Of a DNA stretch of 64,000 bases, positions 46,254 to 55,130 are shown piece by piece. Source of the stretch: Burkholderiaceae bacterium DAT-1 (lineage in GTDB: Bacteria > Pseudomonadota > Gammaproteobacteria > Burkholderiales > Chitinimonadaceae); contig JAHRBI010000003.1 in the NCBI GenBank assembly GCA_019084025.1, positions 186,001-250,000 of the forward strand, written 5' to 3'. Made by a program: the position numbers and the translations under genes. The stretch's first letter is position 1. Each line of letters opens with the position of its first letter. The notes beneath the pieces were generated by a model that had not been told where the DNA came from, made no database searches, and saw only the letters and a program-made list of their open reading frames with translations.

Positions 46254-47372
46254 TCAGGCATGCAACATGGTATCGATCAGCAAATCGACCTCTGCTGCTG
46301 TTGTGTAAATATGGGGCGACAGACGCATACCGGTGGCACGGATATCGAACCGGATCTCGCGTGACTTCAGGGCATCTTGTACAGCCTGTTGCTGATCGCC
46401 AGCATGGATCAGCAAGGTACCACTGCGCTGACTGGGTGCGCGGGGTGATACCAGCCAGCCTTCAGGCAATGCATCCATGATGCGTTGTGTAAGTGCAAGA
46501 TTATGTGTGCGCACGACATCGACACCAATGTCGGAAAAGTAGCGGATGCTATGTGCTGCAAGCACAAATGGCGCAACGGAAGGTGTCCCACCCCAGAAGC
46601 GGAATGCCCCCGGATGATAGGCAAAGTGATGGATATCGAACTCAAAGGGATTGGCATGTGAGAACCAGCCCACATCCTGCGGCTGGCAATCGGCAATCCG
46701 TGCAGGATTCACCCATAAAAAGCCCGCCCCCGGACCGCCGCATAACCATTTTACGCATGAGCCAAGCACGAAATCTGCATCCCAGGCGCTTACATCCACC
46801 GGCAGAACGCCTGTACCCTGGGCAACATCAACAATCGTCAGCACATCACGGCGCTTGGCGGCAGCCACAATATCGGCCACCGGCACCTGCACCCCGGTAT
46901 TGGATTGAACCTGCGTGACCAGCAGCCACTGCACATCGTCACTCAGCGCATCTTCCCAGACTTGCGGATCAGTATGATCGGACATGCGCGGCAAAAATCG
47001 CAGCGCATAGCCCAGCTTCTGCGCCTGATCAGCCACAAAGCCCATGGTGGGGAAGTCGTGCTCGCTCAGCACGATGACTGGCTGACCCGCTCGCTTAGGC
47101 AGTGAGCTCAATACCTTGGTGAACGCACTCGAGAGATTAGATTGCGGGCAGATGTCTGAAGGTCGGGCATGAGTCAAAGTAGCCAGTGCCTCGCAAAATC
47201 CGTTGAGCTGCCCCATCCATGCGCCCCACGGATCCCCCGCACTGCTTTCCCACGGGGAAAAAAAACTGTCTTTGAAATGTGTTTGGGCGCTTGCCAAAGG
47301 ACGCCCGACTGAATGGCTGAGAAAATAAGCGCCATTGGCAGGAATAAAGTCTGTTGCGCGATCTATGCTCAT
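46254..47372 (-). CDS. Kynureninase-like class V aminotransferase-fold PLP enzyme
   Basis: A 372-residue fold-type I PLP enzyme. FVLGSCVKWLCGGPGAGFLW (Lys208 as the PLP lysine) closely follows kynureninase, as do DVAQGTGVLPVD and the C-terminal MRLSPHIYTTAAEVDLLIDT. It may cleave a kynurenine-type amino ketone or act as a cysteine-desulfurase-like lyase; the neighbouring PrnB/TDO-like gene favours a tryptophan-derived substrate. ATG 47372 has GGAGC six bases upstream; the ATG at 47384 is less likely. No formamidase gene is nearby, so a classical kynurenine pathway is incomplete here. Confidence 0.78.
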   Translation of the reverse strand: MSIDRATDFIPANGAYFLSHSVGRPLASAQTHFKDSFFSPWESSAGDPWGAWMGQLNGFCEALATLTHARPSDICPQSNLSSAFTKVLSSLPKRAGQPVIVLSEHDFPTMGFVADQAQKLGYALRFLPRMSDHTDPQVWEDALSDDVQWLLVTQVQSNTGVQVPVADIVAAAKRRDVLTIVDVAQGTGVLPVDVSAWDADFVLGSCVKWLCGGPGAGFLWVNPARIADCQPQDVGWFSHANPFEFDIHHFAYHPGAFRFWGGTPSVAPFVLAAHSIRYFSDIGVDVVRTHNLALTQRIMDALPEGWLVSPRAPSQRSGTLLIHAGDQQQAVQDALKSREIRFDIRATGMRLSPHIYTTAAEVDLLIDTMLHA

Positions 47373-47446
47373 GGCTCGCTCCATCCAATTTCGCAGGAAT
47401 CAAATTGAATCGCGCGGATAATACGCCTGTGCAAGGTACTGGTATA

Positions 47447-47496
47447 TGTGCCGGACATGTGTCTGGGTGAGGGAAGCCACACCCGGAACCGGCACA
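47447..47496. repeat. Two-tier inverted repeat after the LytTR gene
   Basis: Outer arms TGTGCCGG / CCGGCACA (47447-47454, 47489-47496) enclose inner arms TCTGGGTG / CACCCGGA (47462-47469, 47480-47487; one G-U pair). It begins 4 bp after the LytTR stop and lies before the kynureninase-like gene. No T run follows, so it is a weak terminator or another kind of structured element. Confidence 0.65.
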
Positions 47497-47500
47497 CTGG

Positions 47501-48364
47501 TCAAATCTGGAATTGTGTGCGCAATGCGTCGCGATATCGGCGACTGACCGGCACTGATTCACCATGCTCAAACAGTGCCTTTGCATCGCCCGAATCTGTT
47601 GGTTCAATGGCTTTTACATAAGCCAAATTCACGATATAGCTACGATGCACCCGAACAAATTGTCTGGGGTCGAGGCGAGCCTCGATAGAGGCCATTGTGG
47701 CCCTTAAAGGATAGTCATGGCCTCGCACTCGAAGATTGACGTAATTTCCCCAAGCTTGTAGCCACTCAATTTCGGCAGCTGGCAATAGATACTCTTTCCC
47801 CAGCTTTCTCACCAGAAAACGCTCAGGCCGCTCAACCGGATCGACAGGCGGGCCATCATCCGGCGCATCCAGCAAGCTGGCTTCGCCCTGCAATCGCATT
47901 AACAGCAGTCGATAGAATCCGATCAATAACAGGAGATAGCCCCAGCCACGCGCATCTTTCAGATATTCGTAAAGCAGTTCGTGCCAGCCATGCAGGAATA
48001 CGTACTCCATCCCCTGCATGGCATAACCTGCCTTGCGGATCGCCACCATCAGGCCTATGTGCAAGCCAGACCACACCAAAGTAGCAAGAAAATGGCGAGG
48101 TACGTTGCGGCTCAATTGCCCGAAGCGAATCGGAAAACGCGCCTCCATCCATAAGAGGCCAGGTATTAGCGCCAGCAATATCAGATTACTACTCCATTCC
48201 CACAGGGCTGGTTCCCAGAATGCATGGAGATTCCCCTCGCGATTGAGGTCGACCCAGACTGTCCAGCTATTGAGGCTGGCCTCGCCTGCAAACAATGCAA
48301 TCCAGAAGGCCACTTCAAACCAGCGGCGGCGCTGCAGGTAACGACTGAGCAAATCCTGATTCAT
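47501..48364 (-). CDS. Membrane-bound LytTR DNA-binding regulator
   Basis: A 287-residue protein with about four N-terminal membrane helices (residues 15-150) and a C-terminal LytTR domain: RKLGKEYLLPAAEIEWLQAW, YPLRATMASIEARLDP and FVRVHRSYIVNLAYVK. Membrane LytTR proteins act as one-component regulators, often of an adjacent gene. It diverges from an acyltransferase with a palindrome between (48418-48439), and lies upstream of the kynureninase/PrnB pair on the same strand. ATG 48364 is the first methionine after a non-conserved leader. Confidence 0.85.
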   Translation of the reverse strand: MNQDLLSRYLQRRRWFEVAFWIALFAGEASLNSWTVWVDLNREGNLHAFWEPALWEWSSNLILLALIPGLLWMEARFPIRFGQLSRNVPRHFLATLVWSGLHIGLMVAIRKAGYAMQGMEYVFLHGWHELLYEYLKDARGWGYLLLLIGFYRLLLMRLQGEASLLDAPDDGPPVDPVERPERFLVRKLGKEYLLPAAEIEWLQAWGNYVNLRVRGHDYPLRATMASIEARLDPRQFVRVHRSYIVNLAYVKAIEPTDSGDAKALFEHGESVPVSRRYRDALRTQFQI

Positions 48365-48417
48365 GCGGGTAACCCAGCGGGCGCGGTTGTATGAGATTTT
48401 CGTCACTTTACACCACC

Positions 48418-48439
48418 ATTCATCCCTTCCGGGATGAAT
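48418..48439. promoter_or_regulatory. Palindrome in the LytTR-acyltransferase gap
   Basis: Perfect 9-bp arms ATTCATCCC / GGGATGAAT with a TTCC centre. It lies midway in the 145-bp divergent gap, 71 bp before the acyltransferase and 54 bp before the LytTR start, so it could serve as an operator for either gene. Confidence 0.5.
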
Positions 48440-48509
48440 TTCAACCCATTTTGTCCCTTGCTCAAGACGCTTTATCCACACTGGCGTCATCACCCATCAG
48501 GAGACCCTA

Positions 48510-49574
48510 ATGCAAACTCACCAACGGATAGCAGGTACCGATTACTTGCGTGCTCTTTTGGCCATACTTGTCATTCTTCATCATGCAGGCCAGCCTTATG
48601 GGCCTACAGGTGGCAGCTGGCCGATTCATCATGCGGTGCAGTGGCACTGGCTAGGGCCATTTTTTCACATCAATGCCTCATTTTTCATGGGATTGTTTTT
48701 CCTGATATCGGGCTACTTTACGCCCGGTGCAGTGGATTCAAAGGGTACCCGCCAATGGCTGGCTGACCGCTTCAAACGCTTTGTTCCTGCCATTCTCGGG
48801 TTTGGCCTGTTGGTTGTACCGTTATTGCGGCACACCCTTATCAACAAAGCCTGGGCAGATAGCTTTCTGCCATTTGAATGGGGTCATTTATGGTTTCTCG
48901 GCCACCTACTGATCTATGCCGTTCTATTTGTTCTGATTCGGTCATGCCTACCAAGGTTTGCGCAGTCCGAGCGCCCGTTCCCGCCATTGAAGTCCATCAT
49001 TGCCTACGTCGCCATTCTCTCCATCGCAAGTGCTCTGACCCGGCAATATTTCCCAATCGACCGCTGGGTGAACATCGGGGTGCCCGCGGAAATCGCGCAC
49101 CTGCCACAATATGCATCACTGTACTGGATCGGTGTGCTGGCAGCAGCAGGTAAATGGCTGAATCGGGTGCCGACCCGACTGGGTACCGGGGCGCTAGGCA
49201 TGGCCGGTCTGTTGATCACCTGGCGACTGGGCCTACATCTAATTCAACCAAGCTGGGATTCGGTGCCTGGATGGATGGAACACCTGATCTGGAATACCTG
49301 GGAAGCGGCACTGTGCGCTAGCTTGTGTCTGGGTCTGTGCTGGCTATTTAATCGCCCGAACATCCACCAACAACACACCGCTCAGGCAATCGGTCAGGCA
49401 TCGTTCTTCATCTATGTCACCCACCTGCCTATTCTAGTGGTGTATCAGTTCCTGTTCGAACAGAGCAGCTTCGGGCCGGTTGCACTTACTTTGATTACCG
49501 GAATGTGTACCCTGACAACGTGTCTTCTGCTCTCACACCTTCAAAAAGAAATGAAACGTATATTTTTCAGATAA
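48510..49574 (+). CDS. Acyltransferase family 3 membrane protein
   Basis: A 354-residue protein with about ten membrane helices of the OafA/AT3 type: GTDYLRALLAILVILHHAGQ gives the conserved arginine and histidine of the first helix, and FFMGLFFLISGYF and ASFFIYVTHLPILVVYQFL are typical. AT3 proteins transfer acetyl or other acyl groups to surface sugars or lipids. AGGAG lies six bases before ATG 48510. Divergent from the LytTR gene. Confidence 0.85.
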   Translation: MQTHQRIAGTDYLRALLAILVILHHAGQPYGPTGGSWPIHHAVQWHWLGPFFHINASFFMGLFFLISGYFTPGAVDSKGTRQWLADRFKRFVPAILGFGLLVVPLLRHTLINKAWADSFLPFEWGHLWFLGHLLIYAVLFVLIRSCLPRFAQSERPFPPLKSIIAYVAILSIASALTRQYFPIDRWVNIGVPAEIAHLPQYASLYWIGVLAAAGKWLNRVPTRLGTGALGMAGLLITWRLGLHLIQPSWDSVPGWMEHLIWNTWEAALCASLCLGLCWLFNRPNIHQQHTAQAIGQASFFIYVTHLPILVVYQFLFEQSSFGPVALTLITGMCTLTTCLLLSHLQKEMKRIFFR

Positions 49575-49617
49575 AATAGTCAAAAACGAAATTAAACGGA
49601 ACGGTAAAAGCTCACCC

Positions 49618-50886
49618 ATGCGAAATCTGATCATCGTACTTGCGTTATCGACCTCATCTCTTGCTGCTGTTGCAGAAGCGGTCACCCTGCCCCTGTCTGC
49701 CAATGCCTGGGTACGCCATGATCCGGAAGCGACCCTGCGCATGATCACCCCTCGGGGACTTCGCAACTGGGTCGATACGCGGCAACAGATCGATACGTGG
49801 GTGTGGGTACCCAAAGCGGGCGAAATTACCGTTTCACTTCAAGGCACGGCAAGGCATGCCGCGACGTTCACCCTGTCGCTCGGAGATCAACATGCCATCA
49901 TCAAAACGAGCCGCACACACGGTACGCTGACAACACAGCGATTCAGGATTAGCGAACCGGGATATCACGCCATTTCCCTGCAGGGGCAGCAACATTCGCG
50001 CGGTGCGGAGTTTGCGGCAATTGATTCGATCCGCATCGAAGGTGAGCCTATCAGCCGGGATGTGCACCACATCCGCGATGAGGTTTACTGGGGCAGGCGT
50101 GGCCCTTCCGTGCATCTGAATTACGCACCACCCGACCCAAAGGCCAAGTACGAATGGTTCTACAACGAAGTCACCGTGCCGGAAGGTTTTGATACGGTGG
50201 GTTCATTTTTCATGGCGGCCGGGTTCGGGCAGGGCTATTTCGGGATGCAGGTGAACAGCCCGACCGAGCGCCGCGTGCTCTTTTCGGTATGGAGCCCCTT
50301 CCAGACCGACAATCCCGCTGCCATTCCACCCGACAAGCAGGTGAAATTGCTGGCGAAAGGCCCGGAGGTAAAGAGTGGCGAGTTTGGCAACGAAGGATCG
50401 GGCGGACAAAGCCTGCGACGATTCAACTGGAAAACAGGTGCGACCTATCGATTTCTGTTGCGCATTCGTCCCGACGATCAGCAGCATACCGAATACACCG
50501 CCTGGTTTACCGGGGAAGGCGTGGATGGCTGGCAGCTGATGGCTCGTTTCAGCCGCCCTGACACCTCGACCTGGTTGCAGCATCCGCATTCATTCCTGGA
50601 AAATTTCATCCCCGAGACGGGCGACACCACACGCCAAGCGTACTATGGCACACCCTGGGTTCGCACCCACGACGGAGACTGGGAACCCGCTGTGCAAGCT
50701 CGCTTTACCTATGACGATACGGCCAAGCGAGGGAATCGACTCGATTATGCGGGCGGGGTAGAAAATGGCCGCTTTTTCCTACGCAATACAGGCTTTTTCA
50801 ATGGCGGCACCCTAGCGGGCACACTATTCACATTGCCCCACCCGGGTCAGGCTCCTGATTTGTTACTTGAGCATCTACCCCGTTAA
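49618..50886 (+). CDS. Secreted DUF3472/DUF5077-type protein
   Basis: A 422-residue protein with a signal peptide (LIIVLALSTSSLAAVAEA). The N-terminal part resembles DUF5077 (VSLQGTARHAATFTLSLGD) and the rest DUF3472: YEWFYNEVTVPEGFDTVGSF, GFGQGYFGMQVNSPTERRVL and FSVWSPF. Such proteins often accompany carbohydrate or peptidoglycan-related genes, but the activity is not established. The TonB receptor ends 83 bp away on the other strand. It probably acts in the periplasm or outside the cell. Confidence 0.75.
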   Translation: MRNLIIVLALSTSSLAAVAEAVTLPLSANAWVRHDPEATLRMITPRGLRNWVDTRQQIDTWVWVPKAGEITVSLQGTARHAATFTLSLGDQHAIIKTSRTHGTLTTQRFRISEPGYHAISLQGQQHSRGAEFAAIDSIRIEGEPISRDVHHIRDEVYWGRRGPSVHLNYAPPDPKAKYEWFYNEVTVPEGFDTVGSFFMAAGFGQGYFGMQVNSPTERRVLFSVWSPFQTDNPAAIPPDKQVKLLAKGPEVKSGEFGNEGSGGQSLRRFNWKTGATYRFLLRIRPDDQQHTEYTAWFTGEGVDGWQLMARFSRPDTSTWLQHPHSFLENFIPETGDTTRQAYYGTPWVRTHDGDWEPAVQARFTYDDTAKRGNRLDYAGGVENGRFFLRNTGFFNGGTLAGTLFTLPHPGQAPDLLLEHLPR

Positions 50887-50913
50887 TGCCTCCAATTGCT
50901 CATTCAGCATGCA

Positions 50914-50945
50914 ATAAAAAACGACCGGCATTTGCCGGTCGTTTT
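50914..50945. terminator. Bidirectional terminator
   Basis: ACGACCGGC / GCCGGTCGT stem (50921-50942) with an ATTT loop, flanked by A6 on the left and T4 on the right. It serves the DUF3472 gene rightward and the TonB receptor gene leftward. Confidence 0.8.
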
Positions 50946-50969
50946 GTCTGGTTAAAACTTTCCGTTCTC

Positions 50970-53870
50970 TTAGAAGAACTTGTAGCGCAGACGGAAGTAC
51001 AGCTGGCGACCCAGCGGGTTGGCGTTTTGAGCGTCGTATCCAGCCTGGAAGTTGTTTGAATTACGCGATGCAGGCGGCTCTTTGTCAAACATGTTCTTAA
51101 CGCCAAAACCTACAGTTGCATTCTTCATCACGTCATAGCTGGCCTGCATATCCCATGTCGAGAACGCGTCAACAGTACGATCTGCGCCATTGTCCTTATC
51201 TGCAAACTGACCAAAGTTATAGTCCGTGTAGCTAGAAGTATAGTTATTGGTCAGAGAAGCACGGACAGGGCCTCTAGCGAACGACAACGTAATTGCATGA
51301 CGCCATTTCGGTGTTGCACCGTACGACTGGAACACGCCTGCGTCATTGACTGTCACCGCACCATTGGAGCCGTTAAAGGTATATCCATGTTTGGTCATGC
51401 GAGTACCATCAACATTCAGGTTGAATGTACCGACATCAGTCACTTTCAGACGATAGCGATAGTTGATATCGATACCATCAGCAAAGTAGTTGGCCAAGTT
51501 TTGCCACGGGGTATACACATAAGCAAGCGGGAAGTCTGGGTTGACACTACCTTGCAGCAATGGTCCTTTACCGACCATGGATGCATCCCAGCCCTTTGCA
51601 TAGGGTTTGCTTCCGTCTGGTGCGGTGTAATTCGGGTCATACCGGAAGTATTGTTGCTGGAACAGCTTCCAAGTACTCATGCCATATGCTTCGGCTTCTG
51701 CCAGCGTTGCAATCGCATCATCGACCTTGATATGCCAGTAATCAATGGACAAGCTCATGTCTTTTGCTGGTTCAAATACGAGACCGAGCGAGTATTGATT
51801 CGATTTTTCAGGCTTCAGATTTGGATTGCCACCGTTTGCAGTCGGCGCTTGAACATTACACTCATCCTGAAGGTCGCCTACCTTATTCTTACTGGTAACA
51901 GGCACACCATTCGGACAACGAATCGGGTCATTCCAGCTTGCATTGGTATTGTTACCAGCAGTGAAAGGTAAGAGGTTTTCATACAATGATGGCGCACGGA
52001 AACCTTGTGCCATCGAGCCGCGAACCTTCACGGATTCAGTCGGACTATACTGGAATGCAGCTTTGGGACTGAAGCGACTGAAACTGGTACCGAAGCCATT
52101 TTTGTAGTTGTCATAGCGGCCCGAGAAATTCAGTTCGAGATCTTTCTGAACCGGAACAATGACTTCTGAGAACAATGCATAGATCTTGCGGTCGCCGGAT
52201 ACTGAGGGCACCGGACCATTGCCACCAACCTGGTCGCCCGATGCAAGCACTGGTTGCGAGATTTGTTCCAGAGACTCCTTACGGAACGAGCCACCAATAG
52301 ACATCATGACCGACCCATCAGTCAGCTCAGCAACCGCACGTGAACCGTGAAGCTCGAATTCGGTCGACTTGGAGATCGCGTTGTTTTCAGGGCCTGTGAT
52401 TTCTGCGCTATCCAGCAAACGCTTACTTTCAGCGGTTTGAGCGCCAAATACATTAATCAAGCCTTTTTCAACAAGTGGGGTCAGCTTAGCGTAGCTATAC
52501 TGGCCACCTGCAAAGCGGACTTCCCCGTCATTTGTACTCCAGTTGATTGCACCGTCGTAATCCCAGCCAAATGCATTACCCTTCATGCCGATGACAATAC
52601 GATTTGAAGACTGAACAGTCTCATCACCGCGTCCGCCCCCGGCAACCGTCCGCCAACGACCGGAAATGGGGCCCACTGGCACGACACTCATCGGACTGGT
52701 CAACACGGTATCTGCAGCCAAGACTGTACCATCCGGCATTTTGTAACCCTTCTTCAGGGTGTAACCGACTGGCAAGGTGATGGTTTTAGGGTAGAACGGA
52801 CCGCCTACCGGATAGTCCATCTGCTTTGTATAAGGTGCAGGGGAGTAGTGAGACAATACGATATCTTTGACATGAGAAGCCTCTGCAAAGAACTGCGTAT
52901 CGTTATCGATGGCATAGGTAAAGCGGCCAGAAATGTTGTCGTGCGATTGCTTTGGAATCAAATCAATGAAGCTGACATAGTCTGTGCGACAAGCAGTCGG
53001 GCCATCATTAAACATCGCAAAGCCAGGTGTATTACATCCACTGGCGCGCGTAGGATTCACGCTATGCTGCGTCCAATCGTTCCCTTCTACATAGGGATTG
53101 TTCACATCTGAGAAAGTGACGTTTGGAATACCGTTACGAGGAGAGGACTTAATCAAGCCAAGATCGGGACGAACCCCAGTTTTCGCATAATCACGATCAA
53201 CCGCGCGCAAGGCCTGATCAAATTCGTGACTGGCAGTGAAAAGCAGATTAAAGCGGTTTTCATCCAAATTGCCGAAACCTGCAGTGACGCTATACACCTC
53301 GCTGTTTCCGCCATCGTGGGTGTTTTTGGTCCAGTATGCCGACGATTCAACGCCGCGGAAGTCTTTTTTCAGGATAAAGTTGATCACCCCGGCAATCGCA
53401 TCGGCACCGTACAGAGCGGATGCGCCATCACGCAGTATTTCAACACGATCAACTGCGGCCAGAGGGATGGAGTTCAAATCAACAACCGGGTTGCCAAAGG
53501 CATAGGAAGCCACACGACGACCATTGATCATGACCAGCGTGTATTTTGAAGGCAATGCACGCAATGCGGCAGTCGACGCAATACCAGTCGCACCAACGTT
53601 ACTAGCAACGACAGTGCCACCAAAGTTTGAAGGAATCAGTGCGACGAGGTCTTGTGCAGTTGTTGCGCCCGTCTTGGCGATATCTTCACGATTCAGCGTG
53701 GTCAGCGGCAGTGCGCCCTCTTTGGCGACGCGCTTGATAGACGAACCAGTCACTTCAATTTTTTCAACGCGCTTTGTGCCTTCTTCGCCATCGGCAGCCA
53801 GGGCATGCGAGCCCATCGCCGAAGCAAAGCCAATCAGGCCCAAGGCAAGAGTCAGTTGCTTCAATTTCAT
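50970..53870 (-). CDS. TonB-dependent outer-membrane receptor
   Basis: A 966-residue receptor with a signal peptide (ends SHALA), a TonB-box region (KRVEKIEVTGSSIKRVAKEG), a plug domain (DRVEILRDGASALYGADAIA, GVINFILKKDF) and a large beta barrel ending in YKFF. It is the size and type of receptors for large or complex substrates rather than iron siderophores, but the ligand is not readable. GGAGG precedes ATG 53870 by nine bases. The DUF3472 protein and the acyltransferase nearby are on the other strand. Confidence 0.92.
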   Translation of the reverse strand: MKLKQLTLALGLIGFASAMGSHALAADGEEGTKRVEKIEVTGSSIKRVAKEGALPLTTLNREDIAKTGATTAQDLVALIPSNFGGTVVASNVGATGIASTAALRALPSKYTLVMINGRRVASYAFGNPVVDLNSIPLAAVDRVEILRDGASALYGADAIAGVINFILKKDFRGVESSAYWTKNTHDGGNSEVYSVTAGFGNLDENRFNLLFTASHEFDQALRAVDRDYAKTGVRPDLGLIKSSPRNGIPNVTFSDVNNPYVEGNDWTQHSVNPTRASGCNTPGFAMFNDGPTACRTDYVSFIDLIPKQSHDNISGRFTYAIDNDTQFFAEASHVKDIVLSHYSPAPYTKQMDYPVGGPFYPKTITLPVGYTLKKGYKMPDGTVLAADTVLTSPMSVVPVGPISGRWRTVAGGGRGDETVQSSNRIVIGMKGNAFGWDYDGAINWSTNDGEVRFAGGQYSYAKLTPLVEKGLINVFGAQTAESKRLLDSAEITGPENNAISKSTEFELHGSRAVAELTDGSVMMSIGGSFRKESLEQISQPVLASGDQVGGNGPVPSVSGDRKIYALFSEVIVPVQKDLELNFSGRYDNYKNGFGTSFSRFSPKAAFQYSPTESVKVRGSMAQGFRAPSLYENLLPFTAGNNTNASWNDPIRCPNGVPVTSKNKVGDLQDECNVQAPTANGGNPNLKPEKSNQYSLGLVFEPAKDMSLSIDYWHIKVDDAIATLAEAEAYGMSTWKLFQQQYFRYDPNYTAPDGSKPYAKGWDASMVGKGPLLQGSVNPDFPLAYVYTPWQNLANYFADGIDINYRYRLKVTDVGTFNLNVDGTRMTKHGYTFNGSNGAVTVNDAGVFQSYGATPKWRHAITLSFARGPVRASLTNNYTSSYTDYNFGQFADKDNGADRTVDAFSTWDMQASYDVMKNATVGFGVKNMFDKEPPASRNSNNFQAGYDAQNANPLGRQLYFRLRYKFF

Positions 53871-54252
53871 GATACCGCGCCTCCATTGAGGGGTTGAATT
53901 TGGATTTCTATGCTGTTTTGCAGATCAACTTTTTAGTCGGGGCAGGTCTTGCTTTGACCGGCTCACTGTAAAGCTGCAATGTCTGAAACACCACAGTTTC
54001 CGCGCCCGCAAGTTGTCTTTTTGCAACGATCAATCCATAAAAAAGGCATGAATACAACACTTATTGCCCGACCAACCTGCTGGAAACCGGCATCCACACT
54101 CAACCTTCCCCCACGCACTGATGCATTTCAACAATCAGATAAGGGTGTTGCATTTTTAGCATACCTATCAGTATGTCATTTGCAATACGCAAAAATAAAA
54201 CCGCTCGGGAGCGGTTTTATTTGATGCAAGAACTGTCTTTTAGGCGAGTTTG
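53871..54252. other. 382-bp gap upstream of the TonB receptor
   Basis: No gene is supported here; a rightward 81-codon frame at 53979 has no ribosome site and no recognisable domain. A leftward promoter-like pair is TTGCAA (54180-54185), 16 bp, TATGCT (54158-54163), giving a leader of roughly 280 nt before the receptor gene. A perfect 13-bp inverted repeat follows at 54193-54222. Confidence 0.5.
54193..54222 (-). terminator. Terminator of the 54253 gene (leftward)
   Basis: Perfect 13-bp arms AAATAAAACCGCT / AGCGGTTTTATTT with a CGGG loop. Leftward it ends in TTTTATTTTT and lies 30 bp after the stop of the small gene at 54253; it can work in both directions. Confidence 0.8.
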
Positions 54253-54531
54253 CTAACTTTTAAGCTTGGCCAGTAGCGCCTCTGGATCTTCAGTTTCCGC
54301 CAGGGCGGCACGAATCTTGTTAAAGGCAGATGCAGCAAGATCAGGGTATTTCATAAACGACACTAAGCCGTCATGCTTCCATCCAGCAGCAGCGAGCGCA
54401 TCCTTACGGAATTGAGCGCCTTTTACATCACTGCCACCCAGTTGGCTGATCGTTCTGTCGATCAGGGTATGCGGCAGTGGATCACGGGAAATCATGCTGA
54501 AATGTTCCGGTTTGACTTCATCAAATTGCAT
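54253..54531 (-). CDS. Small soluble protein, unknown
   Basis: A 92-residue acidic protein starting MQFDEVKPEHFSMISRDPLP with GGAG nine bases before ATG 54531. It is mostly helical (LIDRTISQLGG, AASAFNKIRAALAETEDPEA) and has no membrane segment. I do not recognise the family. It has its own terminator and seems to be a single-gene unit. Confidence 0.65.
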   Translation of the reverse strand: MQFDEVKPEHFSMISRDPLPHTLIDRTISQLGGSDVKGAQFRKDALAAAGWKHDGLVSFMKYPDLAASAFNKIRAALAETEDPEALLAKLKS

Positions 54532-54725
54532 GGCGTGCGCTCCTTGTGCTGCGGTTCTATTATCTAAGACAGCCCGCGCGCATTTCGCCACCCCGATCCG
54601 GCAGGCGGTCAGTTGCGCCAGTATTGCGCCGTCGAACGGTCAGGGCAGTCACAGAACACGTCATTGGACGGCGCCCAGCCCACTGTATTATCGTCACGAC
54701 TTACGCCACTCAATGCGGAGTCACC

Positions 54726-55130
54726 ATGCAACTCACCATTACCGGCCTGTATGGCGGCATTCTTGCCCTGATCCTGTTTGTGTTGTCCGCGCGCATTGTC
54801 GCACTGAGATTCAAGCATCGCGTTGGGATTGGCGATGGCAATCTGCCCGAACTGGCGCTTGCCATTCGCGCCCATGGCAATTTCATCGAATACACGCCAT
54901 TTGCGCTCCTATTGCTGGCGTGCAATGAACTAAATCATGCGCCACTCTGGCTGCTTCATGTAGCGGGGCTTATCCTTATTCTGGCGCGACTGAGTCACGC
55001 ACTGGCGATCAGTCAATCCAGAGGCGTCAGTATCAAGCGTACATTCGGGATGATTGGGACATTTACCGTATTGCTGGTGCTCGGTATCTCGGCGATCCTG
55101 CAGGGATTTGGAGGGATACTGCATGTCTGA
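54726..55130 (+). CDS. MAPEG-family membrane protein
   Basis: A 134-residue protein with about four membrane helices. The MAPEG signature is visible in LALAIRAHGNFIEYTPFALL and the N-terminus LTITGLYGGILALILFVLS is typical. Members are membrane glutathione S-transferase-like proteins; the bacterial substrate is unknown. GGAG lies before ATG 54726. The start of the next gene lies 8 bp inside its end. Confidence 0.85.
   Translation: MQLTITGLYGGILALILFVLSARIVALRFKHRVGIGDGNLPELALAIRAHGNFIEYTPFALLLLACNELNHAPLWLLHVAGLILILARLSHALAISQSRGVSIKRTFGMIGTFTVLLVLGISAILQGFGGILHV

Noticed and set aside
53979-54224. 81-codon rightward ORF before the TonB receptor
   Set aside because: No ribosome site, no domain, and its end runs through a strong hairpin terminator.
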